In this document: positions 24,347 through 32,432 of the stretch, piece after piece
How the letters are laid out: each line of letters starts with the position of its first letter
Numbering within the stretch: the first letter of the stretch is position 1
Assembly (NCBI RefSeq): GCF_030316855.1
Contig: NZ_JASZYR010000003.1
Coordinates: 186,001-250,000, forward strand
Length of the DNA: 64,000 nt
Direction of reading: 5' to 3'
Source: Variovorax sp. J22P240
GTDB lineage: Bacteria > Pseudomonadota > Gammaproteobacteria > Burkholderiales > Burkholderiaceae_C
Notes under the pieces: generated by a model
What the model was told of the DNA's origin: nothing
The model's database searches: none
The model's input: only the letters and a program-made list of their open reading frames with translations
Made by a program: the position numbers and the translations under genes

Positions 24347-24568
24347 TTATCGTGCAGTGGCCTTGTTCGTCCATGTGCGCATGAGCCCGAAGACGGAGCC
24401 GCCCGTGAACATGCCAAGCACATACACGATCAGAACAAGAACCGAGGTCGGGAGCGTGACGCTCATGTTGAACAGAGAGACCGTCGCAGTCTCCATGTTC
24501 TGGACTTTGAACAGCAGGACGACGCCAGCGAGGATCACGATCAGCGCGATGTACAGATAACGGGTCAT
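24347..24568 (-). CDS. LapA-type (DUF1049) small membrane protein
   Basis: A 73-residue two-helix membrane protein: MTRYLYIALIVILAGVVLLF, then VQNMETATVSLFNMSVTLP and a second helix ending GGSVFGL. This is the layout of the LapA/DUF1049 family (lipopolysaccharide assembly protein A). The start MTRYLY (24568) directly opens the first helix. Middle gene of the envelope-type run. Confidence 0.8.
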   Translation of the reverse strand: MTRYLYIALIVILAGVVLLFKVQNMETATVSLFNMSVTLPTSVLVLIVYVLGMFTGGSVFGLMRTWTNKATAR

Positions 24569-24619
24569 ACGGCTCGCTCCATGAGAAGTGGAAGGGTTGA
24601 AGGTATCGATGAAGCACAC

Positions 24620-25090
24620 TCAGCCGCTGGGCGGCCTGCCCGGCGACGCTGGTGGCTGCCGCGAAGGCTGCATGCCGGGCCGCCATGCCGGTGGCGATGG
24701 CGGCGGCCCGAATGAAGGCGCCGCCCACCAGTTGATCCAGTTCGAACGATCGGCGTACCACGGGCGGCCGCGATAGTGCTGGTCCCAGTAGCGCTCGGGC
24801 GAGAAGCGCACGATGGGTGCCCGGCCTCGAACAGAATTGGACAGATAGCGCGCATCGACCCATCCACGGTTGCGGCCCGAACTGACATCGCACCACCTCC
24901 AGCCGTTGGTGCAGCCCATCACCCTGACGGGGGCTCGAGCAGGCAGCCAGGTCACCAACGGGAAGGCGCGGTCCGGTCCGCTTCTCATGTTGACCGCCTG
25001 CAGTGTCATTGCGTTCATTGCGAGCGCCGGGAGAGGCAGCAGCAAGAGCAGCAACGCAGCGGCATGGCGCGAGGGGTTCGACATCGACAT
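24620..25090 (-). CDS. Exported SH3-domain protein with Pro/Trp-rich tail
   Basis: A 156-residue secreted protein with a signal peptide (LLLLLPLPALA), a bacterial SH3 domain (VNMRSGPDRAFPLVTWLPARAPV, then GWRWCDVSSGRNRGWVDARYL) and a proline/tryptophan-rich tail. SH3 domains of this kind bind cell-wall peptides. The start at 25090 is used because AAGGA lies six bases before it; the ATG at 25096 would be too close to that site. It follows the antiporter by 17 bp. Confidence 0.82.
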   Translation of the reverse strand: MSMSNPSRHAAALLLLLLPLPALAMNAMTLQAVNMRSGPDRAFPLVTWLPARAPVRVMGCTNGWRWCDVSSGRNRGWVDARYLSNSVRGRAPIVRFSPERYWDQHYRGRPWYADRSNWINWWAAPSFGPPPSPPAWRPGMQPSRQPPASPGRPPSG

Positions 25091-25107
25091 TCGCATTCCT
25101 TGCGGCT

Positions 25108-26538
25108 CTACACGGTGATCGCGCCGGAACCGAGCGCGATCAGTGCGGCGATCGCAGCCACGATCAGCACTGCGAAGACCATCAACTCGTGCGTTGTGAA
25201 AAGCCGCTCCTTCTGCTCACGCCGGGCGATGAAATAAAGGATCGTTCCGGGCGCATACAGGACCGCCGCCAGCAACACGAACTTGAGGCCGCCCGCGTAG
25301 AGCATGCCGATGGCATAGACCGTCGCGATGGCGCCGCGCACCCCATCTGCGGTTCGGGCGCGTGCGTCCGCCTGGTAGGTCTCACCTGTCCACGCAAGCT
25401 TCAGCCCATAGGCCGCGACGAGCAGGTAGGGGATGAGTGTCATCGAGCTCGTCATCTTCAATGCCAGCGTGAAGGCGTATTCGGCAAACCAGGTCACGAG
25501 CAGGAACAGCTGGATCACGATGTTCGACAGCCACAGCGACGCGACAGGAACCTTGTTGGCGTTCTCGCGCGCCAGGAAGGCCGGCATGACCTTGGCATTC
25601 GCCGCGGAGAACAGAACTTCGGCCGCGAGCAAGGACCACGACAGATAGTTGCCGAGGATGGAGATCAACAGGCCGATGCTGATGAAGACCAGGCCCCACG
25701 GTCCGACGATGGACGCCATCACGCCGGCCATCGCGGGTGTGGGGAGTGCCGCGAGGTCAGGGCGCAGCAGCACACCATAAGACAGGATGGTGACGAGCAC
25801 GAGCAGGCAAAGCACACCGAGAAATCCAAGCACGGTGGCTATGCCTACATCCTCTCGGTTCTTCGCGTAGCGCGAGTAGACGCTTGCCCCTTCGATTCCG
25901 ACGAAGACGAAGACGGTCGCCAGCATCGTGCCGCGCACCTGGCTGGCCACACTGGACACGGTTGGTTCTTCGCTGCCCCAGAAATTGAGCGCAAAGATGT
26001 CCGCCTTGAAACCGAAGATGGCGACGACGATGAAGATGACGATCGGAACCATCTTCGCGACCGTGGCAATGGAGTTCAGCGCCGCTGCCCCTTTGATGCC
26101 GCGCAGGACCAGGATATGCACGCCCCACAGAAGCACCGACGCAGAGACGATCGCCGCCGCCGTCGAGCCGTCACCGAAGGCCGGGATGAACTGCCCCAGC
26201 GTTGCCTTGATCAGGATCAAGCAAGCGGTGTCGGCCAGGCATGCACCGATCCAGTAGCCCACTGCCGCTGCAAAGCCGAGGTAGTTGCCGAACCCGGCCT
26301 TGGCATAGGCGTAGATGCCGGAGTCGAGGTCGGGCCGCCGCTGAGACAAGGTCTGGAAGACGAACGCCAGCATCAGCATGCCGGTCCCGGCGATGGTCCA
26401 TGCAACCAGCGCACCCACAACGCCGGTCGAACGGCCGAAAGCCGCCGGCAGCGCAAAGATGCCGGCACCGACCATCGAGCCGACGACGAGGCCAACAAGC
26501 GCACCTCGCGAGAGTGTCTGGTCCTCCGGTGTGGTCAT
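25108..26538 (-). CDS. APC-family amino acid antiporter (arginine/ornithine ArcD-like)
   Basis: A 476-residue permease with about 12 membrane helices. The first helix carries the APC signature GLVVGSMVGAGIFALPAAFG and later GIYAYAKAGFGNYLGF. The overall sequence is closest to basic amino acid / polyamine antiporters that exchange arginine for ornithine. No arcABC genes are in the window, so it may serve acid or pH stress rather than the deiminase pathway. First gene of the envelope-type run. Confidence 0.88.
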   Translation of the reverse strand: MTTPEDQTLSRGALVGLVVGSMVGAGIFALPAAFGRSTGVVGALVAWTIAGTGMLMLAFVFQTLSQRRPDLDSGIYAYAKAGFGNYLGFAAAVGYWIGACLADTACLILIKATLGQFIPAFGDGSTAAAIVSASVLLWGVHILVLRGIKGAAALNSIATVAKMVPIVIFIVVAIFGFKADIFALNFWGSEEPTVSSVASQVRGTMLATVFVFVGIEGASVYSRYAKNREDVGIATVLGFLGVLCLLVLVTILSYGVLLRPDLAALPTPAMAGVMASIVGPWGLVFISIGLLISILGNYLSWSLLAAEVLFSAANAKVMPAFLARENANKVPVASLWLSNIVIQLFLLVTWFAEYAFTLALKMTSSMTLIPYLLVAAYGLKLAWTGETYQADARARTADGVRGAIATVYAIGMLYAGGLKFVLLAAVLYAPGTILYFIARREQKERLFTTHELMVFAVLIVAAIAALIALGSGAITV

Positions 26539-26761
26539 GCCAAGTCAGCGCTGCGGACACTCATTCGAAGCCATGGAATCTCCTCTTTTTCTTGAATCGA
26601 TTCGCCTTCGCGAACGAGGATCAGTGGGTGGTCGGCCTTTGTCAATAGCACCATCGGGCACTTGTTCCCATCGCACCGGAGCGGCGGCCACCTGGAGTTG
26701 GCAGAAGAGAGGAACGGCGTCAAACTGTGCGTCCTCTTCTCTCGCACAAGGAGCAAGCCAA

Positions 26762-27118
26762 ATGAAAAGGCCTCTTCGATCAGTGATGAAAGTACTGCTA
26801 GCTGTCGGCGCCACAGTGGGCGCAACTAGCACCTTCGCTGCAAGTGACCTCGATCGATGCAACGATCCCCGCGTCGATCGAACGGCTTGTTTGCGCGAAG
26901 CGGCGGCGGCGCAAGATGCAAAGAGCCGGGGCAAACTCAATAGCACTGGAGGCTACGACGAGAACGCGTTGGCGCGTTGCCAGCGTCAGCCGGCGGGCAC
27001 TGCCCGTGACGCGTGCGAGAAACGCGTTACGGGCGCAGGCGACACGCAGGTTCGAGGAAGCGTGCAAGGCGGCGGCACGATCCGTCGCAATGAAATGCAG
27101 GTACCCGCATCGAAGTAG
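26762..27118 (+). CDS. Exported small protein, unknown
   Basis: A 118-residue protein with a signal peptide (VLLAVGATVGATSTFAAS) and a hydrophilic mature part with four cysteines (RCNDPR, ACLREA, RCQRQPA, DACEKR), suggesting two disulfides in the periplasm. A strong AAGGAG site (26748-26753) precedes the ATG. It lies 29 bp before a small lipoprotein gene, probably the same operon. No family name is certain. Confidence 0.72.
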   Translation: MKRPLRSVMKVLLAVGATVGATSTFAASDLDRCNDPRVDRTACLREAAAAQDAKSRGKLNSTGGYDENALARCQRQPAGTARDACEKRVTGAGDTQVRGSVQGGGTIRRNEMQVPASK

Positions 27119-27147
27119 CCGGTGCTCCAAATCGTAGAAGGCTGACC

Positions 27148-27390
27148 ATGAAAAAACTCGCATGGATGACAAGTGTCGCGGCCCTCACGCTCCTGGCGAG
27201 TTGCGTGGACATGACGCCGCAGCAGCAAGGGACGATGAGCGGCGCGGCCATGGGCGCTGCGGGCGGCGCAGGCATCGCGGCAATCGCCGGGGGCGACGCA
27301 TGGACAGGAGCCGCAATCGGTGGCATTGCCGGCGCAATCGCCGGAAATATCCACGGCGGCAGGCAGCAGCAGCAATGGCAAGGCTGGTGA
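27148..27390 (+). CDS. Glycine-zipper lipoprotein
   Basis: An 80-residue lipoprotein with lipobox LLASC (Cys18) and a glycine-zipper body (GAAMGAAGGAGIAAIAGG and GAAIGGIAGAIAGN), followed by a Gln-rich tail. Such proteins lie in the outer membrane and are often stress-induced (YMGG/Rick-17kDa type). Second gene after the exported four-cysteine protein. Convergent with the oxidoreductase gene. Confidence 0.8.
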   Translation: MKKLAWMTSVAALTLLASCVDMTPQQQGTMSGAAMGAAGGAGIAAIAGGDAWTGAAIGGIAGAIAGNIHGGRQQQQWQGW

Positions 27391-27452
27391 AGGACGTGAA
27401 CGCAGAGCGGGTCGTGGCGTAGCCCCGCGCGTGAGGCGACGCACCGGGCAAT

Positions 27453-30400
27453 TCAGTTCGTCGCGACAACCGCAATCCCGCGGATCTGCCCGGCCTTCGC
27501 TTCCGTGGCCGGCCTCGGGTAGCGGCCGGGCGAGAAGCGGTGCATCAGCTCGGCTTCGCGGCCGCGCGCGAGTGCGAGATTGGCCAGCTTCACGTGACCG
27601 TAGCCGCGGATCGTCAGGGGCACGGCGGCGATCTGCGCCGCGAGCTTCTGGTTGTCGGGCGACAGCTCGGACATCAACTCGTCGAGCCGCGCATCGAGCT
27701 GGTCGATCAGCGAGCGCTCCAGCCGGCGTTCCGCTGTGTGTCCGAAGAGATCGAGGGCCGTGCCGCGAATTCGCTTGCCGTGGGCGAGCCACTTCATGGC
27801 CGGAAGCATCCACGCGCCGAGGCGGATCTTGACCGGCGGCTGACCGTCCTTCGGCCGAGACAGCAGAGGCGGTGCCATGTGGAACTCGAGCCGGATGTCG
27901 CCTTCGAACTGCTCCGCGAGCTTCTCGCGGAAGCTGCCGTCGCTGTAGAGGCGCGCGACCTCGTACTCGTCCTTGTAGCTCATGAGCTTGAGCAGGCTGC
28001 GCGCTGCGTTGCGCGTGACTGGCAGGCTCGCGTCGCCACCGGCAAGTGCCGCTTCGCGCTGCAGGAGGGTGCGCACGCGCGCCTCGAAGCGTTGCGCCCA
28101 GGCTGCGTTCTGGTAGCCGGTGAGGTGCTGGCGTCCGCGCGCGATCAAGGCCTCCAATGATTCATCCTGCATGTTGGATGCGGTCGCGCTCCGCAATCCC
28201 TCGATCGCCTGCGGTGCGCCTGCGGCAAGCCGGCCGAGCGAAAAGGCCATGAGGTTCGCAGCGACCGCGACCCCGTTGAGTTCGATCGCGCGCGTCACCG
28301 CCTCCAGGCTCAGCGGGACCAGCCCGCGCTGCCACGCATAGCCGGTCGCGAGAATGTTCGACGCCAGCGTGTCGCCGAGGAATTCCTCCGCCATCGTCTG
28401 CGCATCGAAGGTCTCGACCTGGCTCCTGCCCGCAACGAAGCGCATCTTCTCCAACAGCAGTTCGACCTTGAGATCGGCGTCCGGATTGCGCAGCGACTCG
28501 GCCACCGGAATCTCGTGCGTGTTCGCGAGGATGCGGGTGCGTCCATGCCGCACAGTCTGCAGTGCATCGGGCGAAGCGCCCACGACGATGTCGCAGGCCA
28601 GGATCGCATCGGCCTGCTGGGTGTCGATGCGCACCTGGTTCAACCGCTCGGGCGTATCGGCCAGGCGCACGAAGCTGAGCACCGCGCCGCCCTTCTGCGC
28701 GAAGCCCATGAAGTCCAGCACGCTGGCCGACTTGCCTTCGAGGTGCGCGGCCATCGCGATCACCGCGCCCACGGTCACGACACCGGTGCCTCCGACGCCG
28801 GTGACGAGCAGGTCATAGGGCGCGTCCCATGTGCGCGAGGCCGGGCGCGGCAATGCGGCCACATGCTGCAGGAAGGCCTCGCGGCCGGCGGCCAGTGCGC
28901 CACTCTTCTTGCGCAGCGCGCCGCCGGTCACGCCGACGAAGCTGGGGCAGAAGCCCTTCGCGCAGGAATAGTCCTTGTTGCAGCTCGTCTGATCGATCTT
29001 GCGCTTGCGGCCGAGGTCGGTTTCATGCGGCAGTACGGCCACGCAGTTGCTCTGCACGCTGCAATCGCCGCAGCCCTCGCAGACCGCCTCGTTGATGAAC
29101 AGGCGCTTGGGCGGATCGGCCAGCTCGCCCTTCTTGCGGCGCCGGCGCTTCTCGGCCGCACAGGTCTGTTCGTAGATCAGCACCGTCACGCCGGGGATCT
29201 CGCGCAGGCGGCGCTGCACCGCGTCGAGTTCGCTGCGGTCGTGGAACTCGGTGCCGGCCGGGAACTTGCCCTTGATCGCCGCGTACTTCTCGATCGCATC
29301 GCTGACGACGATCACCTGCTTCACGCCTTCGGATTCGACCTGCCGCGCGATGGCATCGACGCTGATGATGCCGTCGACCGGCTGTCCGCCGGTCATCGCG
29401 ACCGCGTCGTTGAACAGGATCTTGTAGGTCAGCGTCGCCTTGGCCGCGACAGCCTGCCGGATCGCGAGATAGCCCGAGTGGTAGTAGGTGCCGTCGCCGA
29501 GGTTCTGGAAGACATGCGGGGTGCGCGTGAACATCGAGTGCGAGACCCAGTCGACGCCCTCGCCACCCATCTGGATCAGGCCCGCCGTGCTGCGGTCCAT
29601 CCAGTTGGCCATGAAGTGGCAGCCGATGCCGGCGCGCGCCGTCGAGCCTTCGGGCACCTTGGTGCTCGTGTTGTGCGGGCAGCCGGCGCAGAAGTACGGC
29701 AGGCGCTTGACCGAATCGCCGTCGTTGCTCAGCAGCTCCGGCGGCGTGAAGTCGCGCACGTGCTGGAAGTGATCACCGAGCTCGGCGTTTTCGGGAAAGT
29801 GCACCGAGAGCCAATGGGCCACCAGTTCGATCAGCCGCGATGGCCGCAGCTCGCCGAGCGCCGATACCAGCGGCCGGCCGTCGCGGTCGTGCTTTCCGAC
29901 CAGCGCAGGTCGCGCACCGGACGGCGCGTTGTAGAAAAGGTCGCGCAACTGACTCTCGACGATCGCGCCTTTCTCCTCGACGATCAGGATCTCGTCGAGG
30001 CCCTGCGCGAAGGCCTGGATGCGGGTCTGCTCGATCGGAAAGCTCAGGCCCACCTTGTAGAGCCTGACGCCGACGCGCGCGAGACTCTCCGGCGTCACTT
30101 CGAGACGGCGCAGCACTTCCATCAGGTCGTAGTGCCCCTTGCCGCAAGTCACGATACCCACCTTCGCATTCGGGCTCTCGATCACGTGACGATCGATGCT
30201 GTTGACGCGCGCAAACGCAGCCACCGCCTCCAGCTTGTCGGCCAGGCGCGATTCGATGCGCAGCGAAGGCAGGTCGGGCCAGCGGTAGTGCAAGCCATCG
30301 GCCGGCGCGCGATGGCCAGTGGCGGCGCGCACCGTGTCGGCATCCGCCCACGCCGCGATTCGCGCGTCGATCAGATCGAGGTCCACCGTGCCCGCGCTCT

Positions 30401-31046
30401 CGACCACTTCGGACAGCGCCGCCATGCCGACCCACGCACCCGAGAAGCGCGACAGCTCGTAGCCGTACAGGCCGAACTCCAGGTACTCGGCGACGCTCGC
30501 CGGTTGCATGACGGGCATGCTCCAGGCGACGAAGGCGTGATCGCTCTGGTGCGGCATCGAGGAAGAGACGCAGCCGTGGTCGTCGCCCGCCACCACCAGT
30601 ACGCCACCCTGCGGCGACGAGCCGTAGGCATTGCCATGCTTGAGCGCATCGCCGGCGCGGTCCACGCCCGGGCCCTTGCCGTACCACATGGCGAACACGC
30701 CCTCGACGGTGCGTTCGGGGTCCGACTCCACGCGCTGCGTGCCGAGCACCTGCGTCGCCGCCAGTTCCTCGTTGATCGCCGGCACGAAGCGAATGCCCGC
30801 ATCCTTGAAGCGAGGGCCGGCTTTCCAGATCGCCTGGTCGACCATGCCGAGCGGTGAACCGCGGTAGCCGCTGACAAAGCCCTGGGTGTCGAATCCGCGG
30901 GCCGCATCGCGCTGGCGCTGCATCAGCAGCACGCGCACCAGCGCTTGCGTGCCGGTCAGGAAAACGGCGCCGGAGCGAGCCCAGAGGCTGTCGGCAAGCT
31001 GATACGCGGGGCGCCGGATGGGAGAAGGAGTCTCGATCGAGTTCAT
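27453..31046 (-). CDS. Indolepyruvate ferredoxin oxidoreductase, fused alpha-gamma type
   Basis: A 1197-residue enzyme that oxidatively decarboxylates aryl or branched-chain 2-oxo acids to acyl-CoA, with thiamine diphosphate and 4Fe-4S clusters; it joins the IorA and IorB functions in one chain. Seen: N-terminal pyrimidine-binding part (GFVSGYRGSPLGMVD), the diphosphate part (AGIGCHFMANWM, GGEGVDW), a cysteine cluster near residues 655-700 (CEGCGDCSVQSNC, then SCNKDYSCAKGFC) and the gamma domain with GVGGTGVVTVGAVIA. It works in breakdown of aromatic or branched amino acids. The divergent Lrp-type gene likely controls it. The start at 31046 (MNSIETPSP) lies just after a palindrome. Confidence 0.93.
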   Translation of the reverse strand: MNSIETPSPIRRPAYQLADSLWARSGAVFLTGTQALVRVLLMQRQRDAARGFDTQGFVSGYRGSPLGMVDQAIWKAGPRFKDAGIRFVPAINEELAATQVLGTQRVESDPERTVEGVFAMWYGKGPGVDRAGDALKHGNAYGSSPQGGVLVVAGDDHGCVSSSMPHQSDHAFVAWSMPVMQPASVAEYLEFGLYGYELSRFSGAWVGMAALSEVVESAGTVDLDLIDARIAAWADADTVRAATGHRAPADGLHYRWPDLPSLRIESRLADKLEAVAAFARVNSIDRHVIESPNAKVGIVTCGKGHYDLMEVLRRLEVTPESLARVGVRLYKVGLSFPIEQTRIQAFAQGLDEILIVEEKGAIVESQLRDLFYNAPSGARPALVGKHDRDGRPLVSALGELRPSRLIELVAHWLSVHFPENAELGDHFQHVRDFTPPELLSNDGDSVKRLPYFCAGCPHNTSTKVPEGSTARAGIGCHFMANWMDRSTAGLIQMGGEGVDWVSHSMFTRTPHVFQNLGDGTYYHSGYLAIRQAVAAKATLTYKILFNDAVAMTGGQPVDGIISVDAIARQVESEGVKQVIVVSDAIEKYAAIKGKFPAGTEFHDRSELDAVQRRLREIPGVTVLIYEQTCAAEKRRRRKKGELADPPKRLFINEAVCEGCGDCSVQSNCVAVLPHETDLGRKRKIDQTSCNKDYSCAKGFCPSFVGVTGGALRKKSGALAAGREAFLQHVAALPRPASRTWDAPYDLLVTGVGGTGVVTVGAVIAMAAHLEGKSASVLDFMGFAQKGGAVLSFVRLADTPERLNQVRIDTQQADAILACDIVVGASPDALQTVRHGRTRILANTHEIPVAESLRNPDADLKVELLLEKMRFVAGRSQVETFDAQTMAEEFLGDTLASNILATGYAWQRGLVPLSLEAVTRAIELNGVAVAANLMAFSLGRLAAGAPQAIEGLRSATASNMQDESLEALIARGRQHLTGYQNAAWAQRFEARVRTLLQREAALAGGDASLPVTRNAARSLLKLMSYKDEYEVARLYSDGSFREKLAEQFEGDIRLEFHMAPPLLSRPKDGQPPVKIRLGAWMLPAMKWLAHGKRIRGTALDLFGHTAERRLERSLIDQLDARLDELMSELSPDNQKLAAQIAAVPLTIRGYGHVKLANLALARGREAELMHRFSPGRYPRPATEAKAGQIRGIAVVATN

Positions 31047-31048
31047 CC

Positions 31049-31061
31049 GAGAATTGTTCTC
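31049..31061. promoter_or_regulatory. Palindrome 1 (GAGAA-TTG-TTCTC) at the oxidoreductase start
   Basis: A perfect inverted repeat with three central bases, ending three bases before the oxidoreductase start codon. It shares the arms GAGAA/TTCTC with the palindrome at 31112-31128, about 65 bp away (six helical turns). The spacing and position between an Lrp gene and its likely target suggest the regulator binds both. Confidence 0.5.
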
Positions 31062-31111
31062 CGCCCACGGGAGGAATATCCTCTGCAATGCACCCGAAAC
31101 GACCCTAGTTC

Positions 31112-31128
31112 CGAGAATTTCATTCTCG
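31112..31128. promoter_or_regulatory. Palindrome 2 (CGAGAAT-TTC-ATTCTCG) upstream of the Lrp gene
   Basis: A perfect 7-bp inverted repeat ending nine bases before the Lrp ATG. Together with the palindrome at 31049 it could let an Lrp octamer or dimer pair hold both promoters, giving autoregulation and control of the oxidoreductase. Confidence 0.55.
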
Positions 31129-31137
31129 CAGAGCCCC

Positions 31138-31641
31138 ATGAATGACGATTCCATTCCTCTCGACAACTACTCGCTGCGGATCCTGCTGGAACTGCAGCGC
31201 GACGCGCGACAGACGGTGCAGCAGATCGCCGACAAGGTCGGCCTCTCGTCCACGCCCTGCTGGCGCCGCATCAAGGAGATGGAAGCCGCGGGCGTGATTC
31301 GCGGCTACACCGTCGTGGTCGACCGCGAGAAGGTCGGCCTCCATATCGCCGCGGTGACGGAAGTGAATCTCGACCGGCACAACGAATCGAAGGTGCGCGA
31401 CTTCGAAAAGGCCGTCGAAGCGAGCCCGGAGATCGTGCGCTGCGTGTCGGCCACCGGCCCGGCCGACTACATCCTCACGGTGCTGGTGCCGGACATCAAG
31501 CACTACGAGAAATTCCTGCACACCACCTTGTTCGAACAGGCCGGCGTCACCCACGTGCGCTCGGCGATCGTGCTGCGGGAAGTGAAGACCGAAGGGAGCC
31601 TGCCGGTCGACTTCGGGCCGGCCCGGCGTTCGCGCGCCTGA
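31138..31641 (+). CDS. Lrp/AsnC-family transcriptional regulator
   Basis: A 167-residue regulator with the N-terminal winged helix (LDNYSLRILLELQRDARQTV, then VGLSSTPCWRRIKEME) and the C-terminal RAM ligand domain (VSATGPADYILTVLV). Lrp proteins sense amino acids. Being divergent from the indolepyruvate oxidoreductase with 91 bp between, and with two matching palindromes there, it very likely regulates that gene in response to an aromatic or branched amino acid. Confidence 0.92.
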   Translation: MNDDSIPLDNYSLRILLELQRDARQTVQQIADKVGLSSTPCWRRIKEMEAAGVIRGYTVVVDREKVGLHIAAVTEVNLDRHNESKVRDFEKAVEASPEIVRCVSATGPADYILTVLVPDIKHYEKFLHTTLFEQAGVTHVRSAIVLREVKTEGSLPVDFGPARRSRA

Positions 31642-32028
31642 ACGGTGGCAGGCTCGGAGTGCTGCCATCTCCGCGCTTCGGTAACGCCACGGGCAAGTGA
31701 GTTACCGCTTGCATCTCGCTGTGGAAAAGAAAGTAAGCGACGCACCAACGTGGCGTGCTGCGCTGCACTGTCCTGACGCACATAAAGTGTGCCGTTCCCA
31801 ATGAAGAAAGGGCGTTGTGCACTGCACCAAAATGCGAAAGTCAAGGCTTTGTTGTCCCCTTGGCCGGTGCATGACTCTGTGGATAACCCACTGAGCATCT
31901 CGCCGGAGCCGCATCCGGCTTGGCTTTCATTGCGGTGCTCACCGAACAAGCAGGGAGCATTCGCTGCTCAAGTTTTTTGACCCGACTGCCAAGCCTCGCA
32001 GGCCCGAGTTTTCGCGGCGCATGGTTTC
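31642..32028. other. Gene-free region of lower GC
   Basis: No convincing gene is seen on either strand. The base composition is visibly lower in GC than the surroundings. It contains one perfect DnaA-box sequence, TGTGGATAA (31878-31886, TTATCCACA on the other strand), and a TGCACCAAAATGCG stretch (31823-31836). A single DnaA box does not make an origin. It may hold the promoter of unknown transcripts. Confidence 0.4.
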
Positions 32029-32346
32029 TTAGTCCAAGGACGAATTCCGATACTCGCCCACCATCGTGCGTTGGAACTCGTTCACTGGAATCAGCTTTTC
32101 GCCCAGATCGGCAAATCGAACGCGGATGTGGGAATGTTCGCGGACCCAGCATCCGCGAGAAGCTGAGCCATCCCACAGCGTCAGGTAGCAAACCCGGCTT
32201 GCGGCAGGGCATCCGTCTTGCGCGTCGGTCAACTGCAACATCTGGAACAGGGTGCCGTTGGCCACGAACAAGACGCTTGGCTGCACGTCGCAGCCGAGGA
32301 CGGATATGCATCCGAAGAGCGCGGCCACAGCTGAGGATATCGTCAT
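32029..32346 (-). CDS. Small lipoprotein, unknown
   Basis: A 105-residue protein with a hydrophobic N-terminus ending in a possible lipobox (ISVLGC, Cys19), then a mature part with three further cysteines (DGCPAASR, RVCYLTL, RGCWVRE). A very good ribosome site, AGGAGG, lies just upstream of the ATG, which supports a real gene. Lower GC than neighbouring genes and no recognised family, so it may be horizontally acquired. Confidence 0.65.
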   Translation of the reverse strand: MTISSAVAALFGCISVLGCDVQPSVLFVANGTLFQMLQLTDAQDGCPAASRVCYLTLWDGSASRGCWVREHSHIRVRFADLGEKLIPVNEFQRTMVGEYRNSSLD

Positions 32347-32432
32347 GCGAGACCTCCTAAGCTGTCCGTCCGTGGAGGTTCAATTGAAGACCCCGGAGCC
32401 GTCTGCGTCAACTCTCAAGATGATGAGCAAGG

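Noticed and set aside
31823..31836. TGCACCAAAATGCG resembling an NtrC / glnA-type site
   Set aside because: Only one half of the palindrome matches, and no nitrogen-control gene or sigma-54 promoter is next to it.
31878..31886. Perfect DnaA box as a sign of a replication origin
   Set aside because: A single box, no cluster, no AT-rich unwinding element and no dnaA, dnaN or parAB nearby.
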